Of a stretch of 64,000 bases of DNA, positions 27,229-36,807 are shown one piece after another. The stretch is from Burkholderia territorii (GTDB taxonomy: Bacteria; Pseudomonadota; Gammaproteobacteria; Burkholderiales; Burkholderiaceae). The DNA is taken from NCBI RefSeq assembly GCF_902833055.1, contig NZ_CADFEJ010000002.1, forward strand, positions 186,001 through 250,000. Reading direction: 5' to 3'. Made by a program: the position numbers and the translations under genes. The notes below the pieces were generated by a model. The model was not told the origin of the DNA. It worked only from the letters and a program-made list of their open reading frames with translations, and did no database searches. Numbering within the stretch: the first letter of the stretch is position 1; every line of letters begins with the position of its first letter.

Positions 27229-28824
27229 TCACGCCTTGACCGGCTCGATCAGTTTCGCGCATGCCGCTGCCTGCGGGTCGCCCGCAGGCAACTTCGCGCA
27301 CACCCCGTCGAACTGCTTCACCACCGACCTGACCGACGCGTCGTGCGCGCCGCCGCCGCGCCAGCGATTCAGTTGCGTGACGACCTTGGTCAGCGCACGC
27401 AGGTTCGCCCCGTAAAACGCATCCTTGGTCTTGCCGGCCTGCGCGAGCACGCTCGCGGCAATCGCCTCGATTCGCGCCGAATCGTCCGGCGCCAGCGCGA
27501 CCGCATTCGCGAAATAGGTCGCGCCCCAGCGCAGCTTCGTCGCCGGGCCGCTCGCCGCGTCGTACGCCTTCCGGTACCAGTCGAGCGCCGCGGCCTTGTC
27601 GCCGCGCGCCTTCGCATTCGCGGCCAATCCCGACATGAAGTAGTACGGCGTCGCCGAACGCGGCAACTCGGCCTTCAGCAAGACGTCGGATTCGTCGTAC
27701 AGGCCGGCATCGGTCAGCGTGTCCGCCGCCTCGCTGACGAGCGCCTGCCGTTCGTACGCATTCGCGGCGCCCTGCACCGATGCCGCAATCTGCTTGCGCG
27801 CGGTATCGAGCAGCGCCGGCGCGGCGAGCGGCGCGCCGTCGTGCGCGTCGCCGCGCGCAAGCAGCACGCGGCCGTGCAGCGCCATCAGACGATCGATCGA
27901 CGACAACGTCGTATCGGTCGACAGGCGCGCGAGCGCCGTGTCGTACGCATCGCGCAGCTTCGCGCGCTGCGCGGCGTCGCCGCCAAGGTAGGCGACCACT
28001 CGCGCGGGCGCCGCGACGAGCACGTCGGAATCGGCACGCGCGAGCGCGGGGTCGCGCAGCACCGCGCGCAGCGCATCGGCGAGCGCCGGCTTGTCGAGTG
28101 CGCCCGCCGGTACCGGATCATCCGATGCCGCCACCACCGCCGACTTCAGCGCGAACCGCGCGGCGTCCGCCTTCGCGCCGGCCGCGCGCGCACGTTGCGA
28201 CAAGGTCTGCAACGTCACCGCGACGCGCTCCGCCGGCACCGGCAGCGCGCCATCGGTGTCCCAGGAATAGTCGGCGAGCAGATGCCATTCGGCCGGCGTC
28301 AGGGCCGCGCCGTCGTTCAGCGCCGTCGCAAGCGTCTGCCGCACCGGATGCGCGGCCGTCATCCCGAGCGACAGTGCCTGCATGTAGCGCTCGAGGTCAG
28401 CCTCGCCCGGCAGCCGCGTCACTTCGGTGCCGTCCGGGCGGAACAGGATCATCGTCGGATAGCCGTGCACCTTGAAGCGCTCGCCGAGCTTCTGCGCGCT
28501 TTCGGTATCGCCGTCGAGATACACGGGCACGAAGAACGACGAGCGGGTCTTGAATGCCTGCTGGCTGAAGATCGTCGACTTCACCTGGTTGCACGACGGG
28601 CACCACACGGCGCCCCAGTACAGCAACAGCGGCTTGCCGGTGCGCTTCGCGAGCGCGAACGCGGCGTCGACGTCGCCCTGTTGCCACGCGATGCCGGGCG
28701 GCAGATGCGCGCCGTCGCCCGACGGGCTGGATACGGCGGCGCCCTGCGGTGCGGCGGTGGCGAATGCCGCACCCGCGGCGGCGAACAGGCAGGCGGCAGT
28801 CACGTTACGGAGAACGGTTTTCAT
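27229..28824 (-). CDS. Secreted thioredoxin-domain protein with helical-repeat C-terminus
   Basis: A 531-residue exported protein. A signal peptide (about residues 1-25) is followed by a thioredoxin-like domain (about 45-150) with active site WCPSC (C75, C78) and the cis-proline region VHGYPTMILF. The remaining 370 residues are alanine-rich and helical, TPR-like in places (AKARGDKAAALDWYRKAYD). The redox pair suggests periplasmic disulfide reduction or isomerisation. The ATG at 28824 starts the signal peptide; the frame is open much further upstream but not coding-like there. Partner unknown. Confidence 0.87.
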   Translation of the reverse strand: MKTVLRNVTAACLFAAAGAAFATAAPQGAAVSSPSGDGAHLPPGIAWQQGDVDAAFALAKRTGKPLLLYWGAVWCPSCNQVKSTIFSQQAFKTRSSFFVPVYLDGDTESAQKLGERFKVHGYPTMILFRPDGTEVTRLPGEADLERYMQALSLGMTAAHPVRQTLATALNDGAALTPAEWHLLADYSWDTDGALPVPAERVAVTLQTLSQRARAAGAKADAARFALKSAVVAASDDPVPAGALDKPALADALRAVLRDPALARADSDVLVAAPARVVAYLGGDAAQRAKLRDAYDTALARLSTDTTLSSIDRLMALHGRVLLARGDAHDGAPLAAPALLDTARKQIAASVQGAANAYERQALVSEAADTLTDAGLYDESDVLLKAELPRSATPYYFMSGLAANAKARGDKAAALDWYRKAYDAASGPATKLRWGATYFANAVALAPDDSARIEAIAASVLAQAGKTKDAFYGANLRALTKVVTQLNRWRGGGAHDASVRSVVKQFDGVCAKLPAGDPQAAACAKLIEPVKA

Positions 28825-29241
28825 CGAGGCGGGTTCCGTTGAAAGAGACGGTTGCGGGAAGCGGCGTCGCACGACGGTCGGCCCATGCGCGCGACGCGGC
28901 AAAACCAAAAATACGATGAAGCGACGAAACAGCGAAGTGCATCGGCAGACGGCACCACGCATGCCGGAATCGGCCGCGCGCGTCATGCAGGCATCGGTGT
29001 AAAAGCCAAGACTGGCCGCTGCATGCGCACACCGCACAGCCAGCCGTGCCGACCACCACGACCGGCAAATCGCTCGACGATACGATTCGTACGGCCAATT
29101 GAAAACGAACGAATTCTCGAATGGATATGACGCACGCTCCATCGACAGCCCGCCGCCATGCCGCCCATTCCGCTGCACGCACGCATGCATGCATGCAGGA
29201 CCGTCGACGATACGCGCCCATCCCGCGACCGAAGCGATGAC
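28825..29241. other. Intergenic stretch with a GCAT microsatellite
   Basis: No supportable gene. It contains GCATGCATGCATGCA at 29183-29197 and should hold divergent promoters for the thioredoxin-domain gene and the gene at 29242. Confidence 0.55.
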
Positions 29242-29634
29242 ATGACACCTCGCACGCTGCGTGATGATAGCGGCGGCACGGTACGCTTCACGGTGAAGCC
29301 GACCAACACCCAAGACGCACTGTCCGGCCACGGCACGCACGACGATCACGGGCACGGCAACGACCCGGACACGACATGGTTCGTCGCGGTGCGCGCCGTC
29401 GCGCAATCCGGGTTGCACCGGAAGCTCGACTGGACCGGCACGTGGTGCGACTGCGGCGTCACCGCCGCCAGCGACGCGAGCCTCTCGCGCCACGTGGCCG
29501 GCCGCGTCGAAACGATTCGCTACTCAGTCGACGACCCGGTAATCGGCGTCCCCAACCGCTTCCGACAGCACCTGCGCCCGCCCGGCCCGGGCACCGGCCG
29601 GAGCGTCGGGCGCGACGCGGTCGAATCCGGCTGA
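29242..29634 (+). CDS. Hypothetical protein, 130 residues
   Basis: Codon third positions are strongly G/C, as in the surrounding real genes, which supports coding. The product has a His/Gly/Asp-rich stretch (ALSGHGTHDDHGHGNDPD) and then WFVAVRAVAQSGLHRKLDWTGTWCDCG. No family was recognised, and no good ribosome site is seen before the ATG at 29242; an in-frame ATG lies further upstream at 29158. Confidence 0.5.
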   Translation: MTPRTLRDDSGGTVRFTVKPTNTQDALSGHGTHDDHGHGNDPDTTWFVAVRAVAQSGLHRKLDWTGTWCDCGVTAASDASLSRHVAGRVETIRYSVDDPVIGVPNRFRQHLRPPGPGTGRSVGRDAVESG

Positions 29635-29802
29635 AACGCCCGCCCGGTGCGGCTCAAACATCAGAAGGATAGGTGGTGCAGCCCTCATTTCAAGCCCACG
29701 AAAATGCTCCGTGTTGCGGCCCGTTCGCGTTAAACTCCATCAGGCTGCATTCAACAACGACATCTTCGCCAATCTGGCACACACGACACGAGGATAGGTT
29801 CG

Positions 29803-30072
29803 ATGCGCACTACCGGCTCATCCGGGGCAATGACCCTGCTCACCGAACACGACCCGGCCGACGGCCGCGAACTGCGCTCGCTCAGGCTCGAAGCGACCGG
29901 CGACGGCAAGAGCGTGCTGCTGATCGAGATCGACGAACGCAAGCCCGGCATTCACCGCGAGGTTCGCTACGAGATCACGCCGGCCGAGCTGATCGCGGCG
30001 ATCCGCTCGCACGGCGCCGAGCTGCCCGGCGAAAACCACGGCGCGGCCTCGCTCGCCCGCAGCCCTTCCTGA
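29803..30072 (+). CDS. Small conserved-looking hypothetical protein
   Basis: An 89-residue acidic protein, probably cytoplasmic. Its core GDGKSVLLIEIDERKPGIHREVRYEITPAELIAAI alternates strand and helix in a compact way. GAGGATAGG precedes the ATG, and G/C-rich third positions support coding. The family was not recognised. It lies 163 bases before the dedA-like gene on the same strand. Confidence 0.7.
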   Translation: MRTTGSSGAMTLLTEHDPADGRELRSLRLEATGDGKSVLLIEIDERKPGIHREVRYEITPAELIAAIRSHGAELPGENHGAASLARSPS

Positions 30073-30235
30073 TGTCGAACGGTGAGCCGCGCGCAACGCA
30101 CCGGCTCACCGATCTGTTCGCTTGTCCCTGCCGCCGTCAGGCGCTTTCCGTCATTCCCCTCCGCCCGGTTGAAAATGGCCGATAATCGGCCCATCTGCGT
30201 ATCCTCCTCACGCGCTTCCTTTTCGGCCAGCCGTC

Positions 30236-31228
30236 ATGCTCCGTGACCTCGTCGCCCAATACGGGCCGCTCCTCGTGTTCGCCAATGTACTGGCGGCGGC
30301 CATCGGCCTGCCCGTGCCGGCGATGCCGACGCTCGTGCTGTTCGGCGCGATGGCAGCGATGCACCCGGCGATGGTCGGCTCGCAGCTCCTGACGGTGCTG
30401 GCGCTGTCGGTCCTCGGCGCGCTGATCGGCGACACCGTGTGGTACGTCGCCGGCCGGCGCTACGGCGGCACGACGCTGAAGACGATCTGCCGGCTGTCGC
30501 TGTCGCGCGATACCTGCGTGAAGAAAACCGAACGCTTCTTCGGCCGCTACGGCGTGCGCGTGCTCGCGGTCGCCCGCTTCATTCCGGGGCTGTCGCTCGT
30601 GTCGGTGCCGATGGCCGGCGCGCTCGGCACGCGCTATCGCACATTCGCCGGCTACGACGCGCTCGGCGCCGCGCTGTGGACGACCGTCGGCCTCGTCGCG
30701 GGGCTCGTGTTCTATCGGCAGATCGACTGGCTGTTCGCCGGCGCGAGCCGGCTCGGCCGCGCGGTGCTGCTGGTGATCGTCGCACTGCTGGCCGTCTATG
30801 CGGCCGTGCGCTGGATGCGCCGCCGTGCGCTGATCCGCCAGCTCGCGAGCGCGCGGATCGGTGTCGACGAGCTCGACGTACTGCTGCGCGATGCGGCCGC
30901 GCCGGTGGTGCTCGATGTGCGCTCGCCCGAGCACCGCAAGCTCGACCCGTACACGATTCCCGGCGCGCAGTTCGCGGACGAGCGGCACATCGAGGACATC
31001 GTCGCGCGCTATCCGTTCTCGCAGAAGTTCGTCGTGTATTGCTCGTGCCCGAACGAGGTGACGGCCGCGCTGATGGCCAAGCGCCTGCTCGACGCGGGCT
31101 TCACCGATGCGTTGCCGCTGCGCGGCGGACTCGACGCGTGGCGCGACACGGGCCGCCAGCTCACGTCGCTGGTCGAAGACATCCCCGCCGCGAACGATCC
31201 GGTGGCGGGGTTGCACAAACCGGCCTGA
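30236..31228 (+). CDS. DedA-family membrane protein fused to rhodanese
   Basis: A 330-residue fusion. Residues 1-195 are a DedA/VTT membrane domain with re-entrant and transmembrane segments and the signature RFIPGLSLVSVPMAGAL (114-130). Residues 205-325 are a rhodanese with VVLDVRSPEH and the active loop CSCPNEV, where C269 is the likely sulfur-accepting cysteine. DedA proteins act in envelope homeostasis, with some flipping lipid carriers; rhodaneses move sulfane sulfur. What the fusion does is unknown. The domain should face the cytoplasm if topology follows other DedA proteins. Confidence 0.88.
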   Translation: MLRDLVAQYGPLLVFANVLAAAIGLPVPAMPTLVLFGAMAAMHPAMVGSQLLTVLALSVLGALIGDTVWYVAGRRYGGTTLKTICRLSLSRDTCVKKTERFFGRYGVRVLAVARFIPGLSLVSVPMAGALGTRYRTFAGYDALGAALWTTVGLVAGLVFYRQIDWLFAGASRLGRAVLLVIVALLAVYAAVRWMRRRALIRQLASARIGVDELDVLLRDAAAPVVLDVRSPEHRKLDPYTIPGAQFADERHIEDIVARYPFSQKFVVYCSCPNEVTAALMAKRLLDAGFTDALPLRGGLDAWRDTGRQLTSLVEDIPAANDPVAGLHKPA

Positions 31229-31271
31229 TCGAACCATCGGCAGGCCGGCCGCGCGAGACGGGAAATGCCGA

Positions 31272-31292
31272 AAAGGGGGCGCTGCCCCCTTT
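31272..31292. terminator. Bidirectional terminator between dedA and oprD
   Basis: AAAGGGGGC pairs with GCCCCCTTT around GCT, between two converging genes (stops at 31228 and 31296). The short T and A runs on both sides fit a shared rho-independent terminator. Confidence 0.7.
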
Positions 31293-31295
31293 CGA

Positions 31296-32774
31296 TCAGA
31301 ACGCGTGCAGCGGCACGTTCACGACCAGGCGATATTCCTTGTTGGTCGCGTCCGAGTAGTGCGCGGAACCGTTGTGCCACATCGCGATGAACGTGACCTT
31401 CGTGTCCTTCAGCTTGCCGCTCTGGAACGTGTACGACGGGATGAAGCCGAACTCGTGGTGACGGCCCTGCACCGGCGCGCCGTTGCTCCAGTAGATGCTC
31501 GACTTGCTCGGATCGGCCGCCGCGCCCGCGCTCGCATCCGCGCCCCAGCCCGTCACGCCCCAGACCATCGCCTTGAAGCCCGGCAGGCCCGCTTCCTTGC
31601 CGTAGAACGTGTAACGCAGCTGCAGCGACTTTTCGTGCGGCGCGTTGTAGTCGACGTCCATCGAGTTGGTCAGGAAGATGCCGTTGGTTTCATTCAGGTA
31701 GTCGAAGAACTGGTCGCCGAGCACTTGCTGATAACCGAGCAGCAGCTCGTGCGGGCCGTGTTGCGCGGCCAGCGACAGGCTGTACGCGTTGTTGTTGATC
31801 TTGCCCTGCAGCGCGTCGCCCGTGTCGTGCGTCGAGTAAACGTTACCGAAGCCGGTCCATTTGATCGACTTCGTATCGCCGATGCTGTGCTTCACCGACG
31901 CGTAGTACTGGTGCCACACGTCGTCGGCCTGGTTCGCGTACAGCGCGACTTCGCCGTCCGGCGAATAGTCCCACGTGCCGCCGACGTAGGTCAGTCGGTT
32001 GACGCGCGTGCCGCCGTACTGCGTCGTGAGATTGGTGAGCGTCGTATGGCCGCGCGCATTGGTCTTCGTGAAGCTGCCGGCCTCGAGCATCACGTTCTTG
32101 AATTCGTTGCTGACGATCGTCGCGCCGAGGAACGTCGGCGGCAACGCGCGGTTGTCGTGCTGCTCCATGAACGGGTTGTCGACGGCCTGCAGACCGTACT
32201 TGACCACCGTGTTCGAGATGCGCGCCTTCACGTCGTAGATGCCCGGATAGGCCCAGGCGAGCTGGTTCGAGCCGCCGCCGCCCTTCGCGATGTGCACCAT
32301 GCTGCCGGCGCCGGCGCCGCCGTCGAGCTTCAGCGCCGCATACAGCGATGCGTCGAAGCCGATGCCGATCAGGCCGGTCGTGTAGCCCGACTCGAAGTTC
32401 GCCATCGCGCCCTGGACCCACGCGTGACGATGCGGCCCGCCCTTGTTGTCGAGCGTGTCCGAATAGTTGCGGAACAGGAAGTTCAGGTGGCTGTCGGCAA
32501 TGAAGCCGTTCGACTTCGACTGCGCCGACGGCTCGTCGGGCGGCGTAACGGCCTGGTTCGCTTCGGCGTTGATGATGGCGTTCGGGGTCGTTGCCTGCGC
32601 AACCGACGCGCTTGCGCCGGCGGACGGCGCGGCCTGCGCGACCGTCAGCGGTGCGGGGGCCGCGTCGTCGGCATGCGCGACGCCGCTCATCGATACGCCG
32701 GCAAGCGCCGGCAGGCCCCATGCAAGCAGCATCTTCGATGCCGTCCCGATCGTCTTTTGCTTTTTCATCGTCAT
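31296..32774 (-). CDS. OprD-family outer-membrane porin
   Basis: A 492-residue outer-membrane beta-barrel. A signal peptide (about residues 1-36, ending AHADD) precedes a low-complexity linker and then the OprD-like barrel, starting near FIADSHLNFLFRNYSD. The protein ends in phenylalanine (VVNVPLHAF), the outer-membrane assembly signal. OprD-type porins admit amino acids and small peptides. It lies 154 bases downstream of oppF on the same strand, which suggests it serves the peptide uptake system. Confidence 0.88.
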   Translation of the reverse strand: MTMKKQKTIGTASKMLLAWGLPALAGVSMSGVAHADDAAPAPLTVAQAAPSAGASASVAQATTPNAIINAEANQAVTPPDEPSAQSKSNGFIADSHLNFLFRNYSDTLDNKGGPHRHAWVQGAMANFESGYTTGLIGIGFDASLYAALKLDGGAGAGSMVHIAKGGGGSNQLAWAYPGIYDVKARISNTVVKYGLQAVDNPFMEQHDNRALPPTFLGATIVSNEFKNVMLEAGSFTKTNARGHTTLTNLTTQYGGTRVNRLTYVGGTWDYSPDGEVALYANQADDVWHQYYASVKHSIGDTKSIKWTGFGNVYSTHDTGDALQGKINNNAYSLSLAAQHGPHELLLGYQQVLGDQFFDYLNETNGIFLTNSMDVDYNAPHEKSLQLRYTFYGKEAGLPGFKAMVWGVTGWGADASAGAAADPSKSSIYWSNGAPVQGRHHEFGFIPSYTFQSGKLKDTKVTFIAMWHNGSAHYSDATNKEYRLVVNVPLHAF

Positions 32775-32928
32775 TCTCGTCTTGTGTTGATGTCGTCCAC
32801 GCCGGTTGCGATCCGCTTCCAGCCCCCCGGCGAGCCCGGTTAAGGACGCGCCTTTACCCGCGACGCGAAGATCATTCGCGCCGCACCCTACCCCTGTTGA
32901 CCTGCCTGGTTATGTTTGCTGCGTCACT

Positions 32929-33947
32929 TCACGCCGCCACGCCCGCCCGGATACACGCGACGCGCGCCGCCGAACCGTCCCGCACTTCGGGCAGCGGCAC
33001 GTCCTGCGCACACGCGTCGATCGCGACCGGACAGCGCGTGCGAAACGCGCAGCCGGACGGCGGGTTGAGCGGCGACGGCATCTCGCCCGCCAGCAGCATC
33101 GGACGGCGAGCACGCTCGCGCGCCGGCTCCGGCGTCGGCGCCGCATCGAGCAGCGCCTTCGTGTACGGATGCTGAGGCACGCCGTACACGTCATGCCGCG
33201 TGCCGAACTCCATCACGCGGCCGAGATACATCACGAGCACGCGCTGGCTGATGGCCTTCACCACCGCCAGGTCGTGCGCGACGAACAGATAGGACAACGA
33301 CAGTTCGCGCTGCAGATCGCGCAGCAGGTTCACGATCTGCGCCTGGATCGACACATCGAGTGCCGATACGGGCTCGTCGCAGATGACGAGCTTCGGCTCG
33401 CCGATCAGCGCGCGCGCGATGCCGACACGCTGGCACTGTCCGCCCGAGAATTCGTGCGGGTAACGCAGCAGGTGATGTGCGTTCAGGCCGACGCGCTCGA
33501 GCATCGTGACCACGCGGCGCCGCACTTCGGCGCGGCCGAGGCCGGCGTGGTGCGTGACGAGCGGCTCCGCGACGATCTGCTCGATCGTCATGCGCGGATC
33601 GAGCGACGCGAGCGGATCCTGGAAGATCATCTGCACTTCGCGGCGCATCGCGGTGCCGCGCAGGTGATCGGGCGCGACGGCTTCGCCGCGCCAGCGCACC
33701 GTGCCTGCCGTCATCGGCACGAGGCCGATCAGCGCGCGCGCGAGCGTCGACTTCCCGCAGCCCGACTCGCCGACGAGCCCGACCGTCTCACCGCGCTTCA
33801 CGTCGAACGACACGCCGTCGACCGCGCGCAGCGTGCCCTTCGGCGACCACGGATAGCCGCCGAGCGGCACGCGAAAATGCACCTTCAGATCCTCGACGGA
33901 CAGCAGCGTATCGTTCGCCGCGCCGTCATTGCGGCGTTCATCGACGC

Positions 33948-33951
<4 letters not shown>
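32929..33951 (-). CDS. oppF: Oligopeptide/dipeptide ABC transporter ATPase (OppF/DppF)
   Basis: A 340-residue ABC ATPase. Walker A GESGCGKST, signature EFSGGQCQRVGIARAL (Q in place of the second variable residue) and Walker B LVICDEP are all present. The C-terminal cysteine-rich oligopeptide extension (GCAFRTRCPVAIDAC) is typical of OppD/F pairs. The ATG at 33951 overlaps the oppD stop by four bases (ATGA), indicating translational coupling. Last gene of oppABCDF before the porin. Confidence 0.94.
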
Positions 33952-34940
<989 letters not shown>

Positions 34941-34941
34941 T

Positions 34942-35844
34942 TCAGCGATCCTTCGGGTCGAGCGCGTCACGCAGGCCGTCGCCAACGAAGTTCACGCAAT
35001 AGAGCGTCACGCACAGCATGACGGCCGGCGCCAGCAGCAGCCACGGCATCGATTCCAGTTTCTGCGCGCCGTCCTGGATCAGCACGCCCCAGCTCGTCAT
35101 CGGTTCCTGCACGCCGAGGCCGAGGAACGACAGCACCGATTCGGTCAGCACGATGTTCGGCACCGACACGGTTGCGTACACAACGACCACGCCGAGCAGG
35201 TTCGGCACGACGTGACGAACGACGATCGACGTCGGCGACACGCCGATTGCGCGAGCCGCATCGACGAACTCGCGATTGCGCAGCGACAGCGTCTGGCCGC
35301 GCACGACACGCGCCATGTCGATCCACGAGAACGCGCTGATCGTCAGCACGACCAGCATGAACGAGCGGCCGAACAGGGTCATCATCAGGATCGCGATCAG
35401 CAGGTACGGGATCGCGTACATCATGTCGACGACGCGCATCATCGCGGAGTCGACACGGCCGCCCGCGAAGCCGGCGGTCGCGCCCCAGGCGACGCCGAAC
35501 AGGCCGGACACCAGCGTGCCGAGCAGGCCGACCTCGATCGACACGCGGCCGCCGATCAGCGTGCGCACGAGCAGGTCGCGGCCGAGTTCGTCGGTGCCGA
35601 ACCAGTGCTGGTTCGCGAGCGTCGGCGGCAGGCTGATCGAAGCCCAGTCGCTCGCCGCGGGATCGGCCGCGAGCAGCCACGGGCCGACGAAGCAGGCGAG
35701 CGTGATCAGCGCGAGCAGCACGAGGCTGAACACGGCTGCGCGGTTGTGAAGGAAACGCGCGAATGCGAGCGCGAGCGGCGAGCGCGAACGCGGCGGCGAG
35801 TCGGTCTGCACGGGCAGGCCGACGACGGGAGTAGTCGGAGTCAT
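34942..35844 (-). CDS. oppC: Oligopeptide ABC transporter permease (OppC)
   Basis: A 300-residue inner-membrane permease with about six membrane segments. It has the N-terminal OppC extension and the permease EAA-like loop (REFVDAARAIGVSPTSIVVRH). It pairs with OppB to form the translocation channel. The ATG at 35844 lies 14 bases after the oppB stop. The conserved HWFGTDELGRDLLVR region is typical of OppC/DppC. Confidence 0.93.
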   Translation of the reverse strand: MTPTTPVVGLPVQTDSPPRSRSPLALAFARFLHNRAAVFSLVLLALITLACFVGPWLLAADPAASDWASISLPPTLANQHWFGTDELGRDLLVRTLIGGRVSIEVGLLGTLVSGLFGVAWGATAGFAGGRVDSAMMRVVDMMYAIPYLLIAILMMTLFGRSFMLVVLTISAFSWIDMARVVRGQTLSLRNREFVDAARAIGVSPTSIVVRHVVPNLLGVVVVYATVSVPNIVLTESVLSFLGLGVQEPMTSWGVLIQDGAQKLESMPWLLLAPAVMLCVTLYCVNFVGDGLRDALDPKDR

Positions 35845-35857
35845 CGCAGTGCCTCGC

Positions 35858-36796
35858 TCAATAACGGATGCGCGGGTCGAGCCACGCGTATGCGAGGTCG
35901 ACCAGCAGGTTGAACAGCACCGCACAGACGGTCGTCAGCACGACGAGGCCAAGCACCAGCGTGTAATCGCGGTTGATCGCGCCGTTCACGACGAGCTGCC
36001 CGAGCCCCGGCAGCGCGAACACCGATTCGGTGACGACGGCCGCCGTGATCGACGTGATGCACACCGTGCCGAACAGCGACACGACCGGCATCAGAGCGGG
36101 CTTGAGCGCATGGCGCAGCACGATCGTCGAGCCCGGCAGGCCCTTCGCCCGCGCGGTACGGATGTAGTTGCTCGACAGCGTCTCGATCATCGAGCCGCGC
36201 ATCACGCGCGCGAGCAGCGACACGTTGATGAAGGTCAGCAGCACGATCGGCAGCAGCCGGTACTGCCAGCCGCCGTCGCCCCAGCCGCCGGCCGGCAGCC
36301 AGCCGTTGCCGGTCGAAGTCTTCAGCAGGATCGCGAAGATCCACACGAGCACCGGGCCGAGCACGAACGGAGGCACGACGTTGCCGAAGTTACCGATCAG
36401 CATCACGAAGCGATCGATCACGCTGTCGCGGCGCACGGCCGCGACGGTGCCGAGCAGCACGCCGAACACGATCGAGATCGGGATCGACACACCGCCCACG
36501 CCGAGACTCACGGGCAGCGCCTTCTTCACGAGATCGTTCACCGACCAGTCGACGTAACGGAACGACGGGCCGAGATCGCCTTGCAGCAGCGAACCGAGAT
36601 ACAGCAGGTACTGCTTCCACAGCGGCTCGTCGAGGTGGTATTTCGCGTTCAGGTTCGCGAGCGTCGCCGCGGACAGCTGCTTCTCCGTATCGAACGGACC
36701 GCCGGGCGTGAAGTGCAGCAGCAGGTAGCAGACGGTGATGACGGCAAGAATCGTCGGCACCGCCCACAACGTGCGTCTCAATGCGTAGGCCAGCAT
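35858..36796 (-). CDS. oppB: Oligopeptide ABC transporter permease (OppB)
   Basis: A 312-residue inner-membrane permease. It starts MLAYALRRTLWAVPTILAVI, the usual OppB first membrane helix, and has the EAA-like loop YIRTARAKGLPGSTIVLRHA. The long periplasmic loop after helix 1 (about residues 30-100) is a family trait. It lies 12 bases after oppA, within the oppABCDF operon. Confidence 0.94.
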   Translation of the reverse strand: MLAYALRRTLWAVPTILAVITVCYLLLHFTPGGPFDTEKQLSAATLANLNAKYHLDEPLWKQYLLYLGSLLQGDLGPSFRYVDWSVNDLVKKALPVSLGVGGVSIPISIVFGVLLGTVAAVRRDSVIDRFVMLIGNFGNVVPPFVLGPVLVWIFAILLKTSTGNGWLPAGGWGDGGWQYRLLPIVLLTFINVSLLARVMRGSMIETLSSNYIRTARAKGLPGSTIVLRHALKPALMPVVSLFGTVCITSITAAVVTESVFALPGLGQLVVNGAINRDYTLVLGLVVLTTVCAVLFNLLVDLAYAWLDPRIRY

Positions 36797-36807
36797 GATC
36801 GCTCCGC

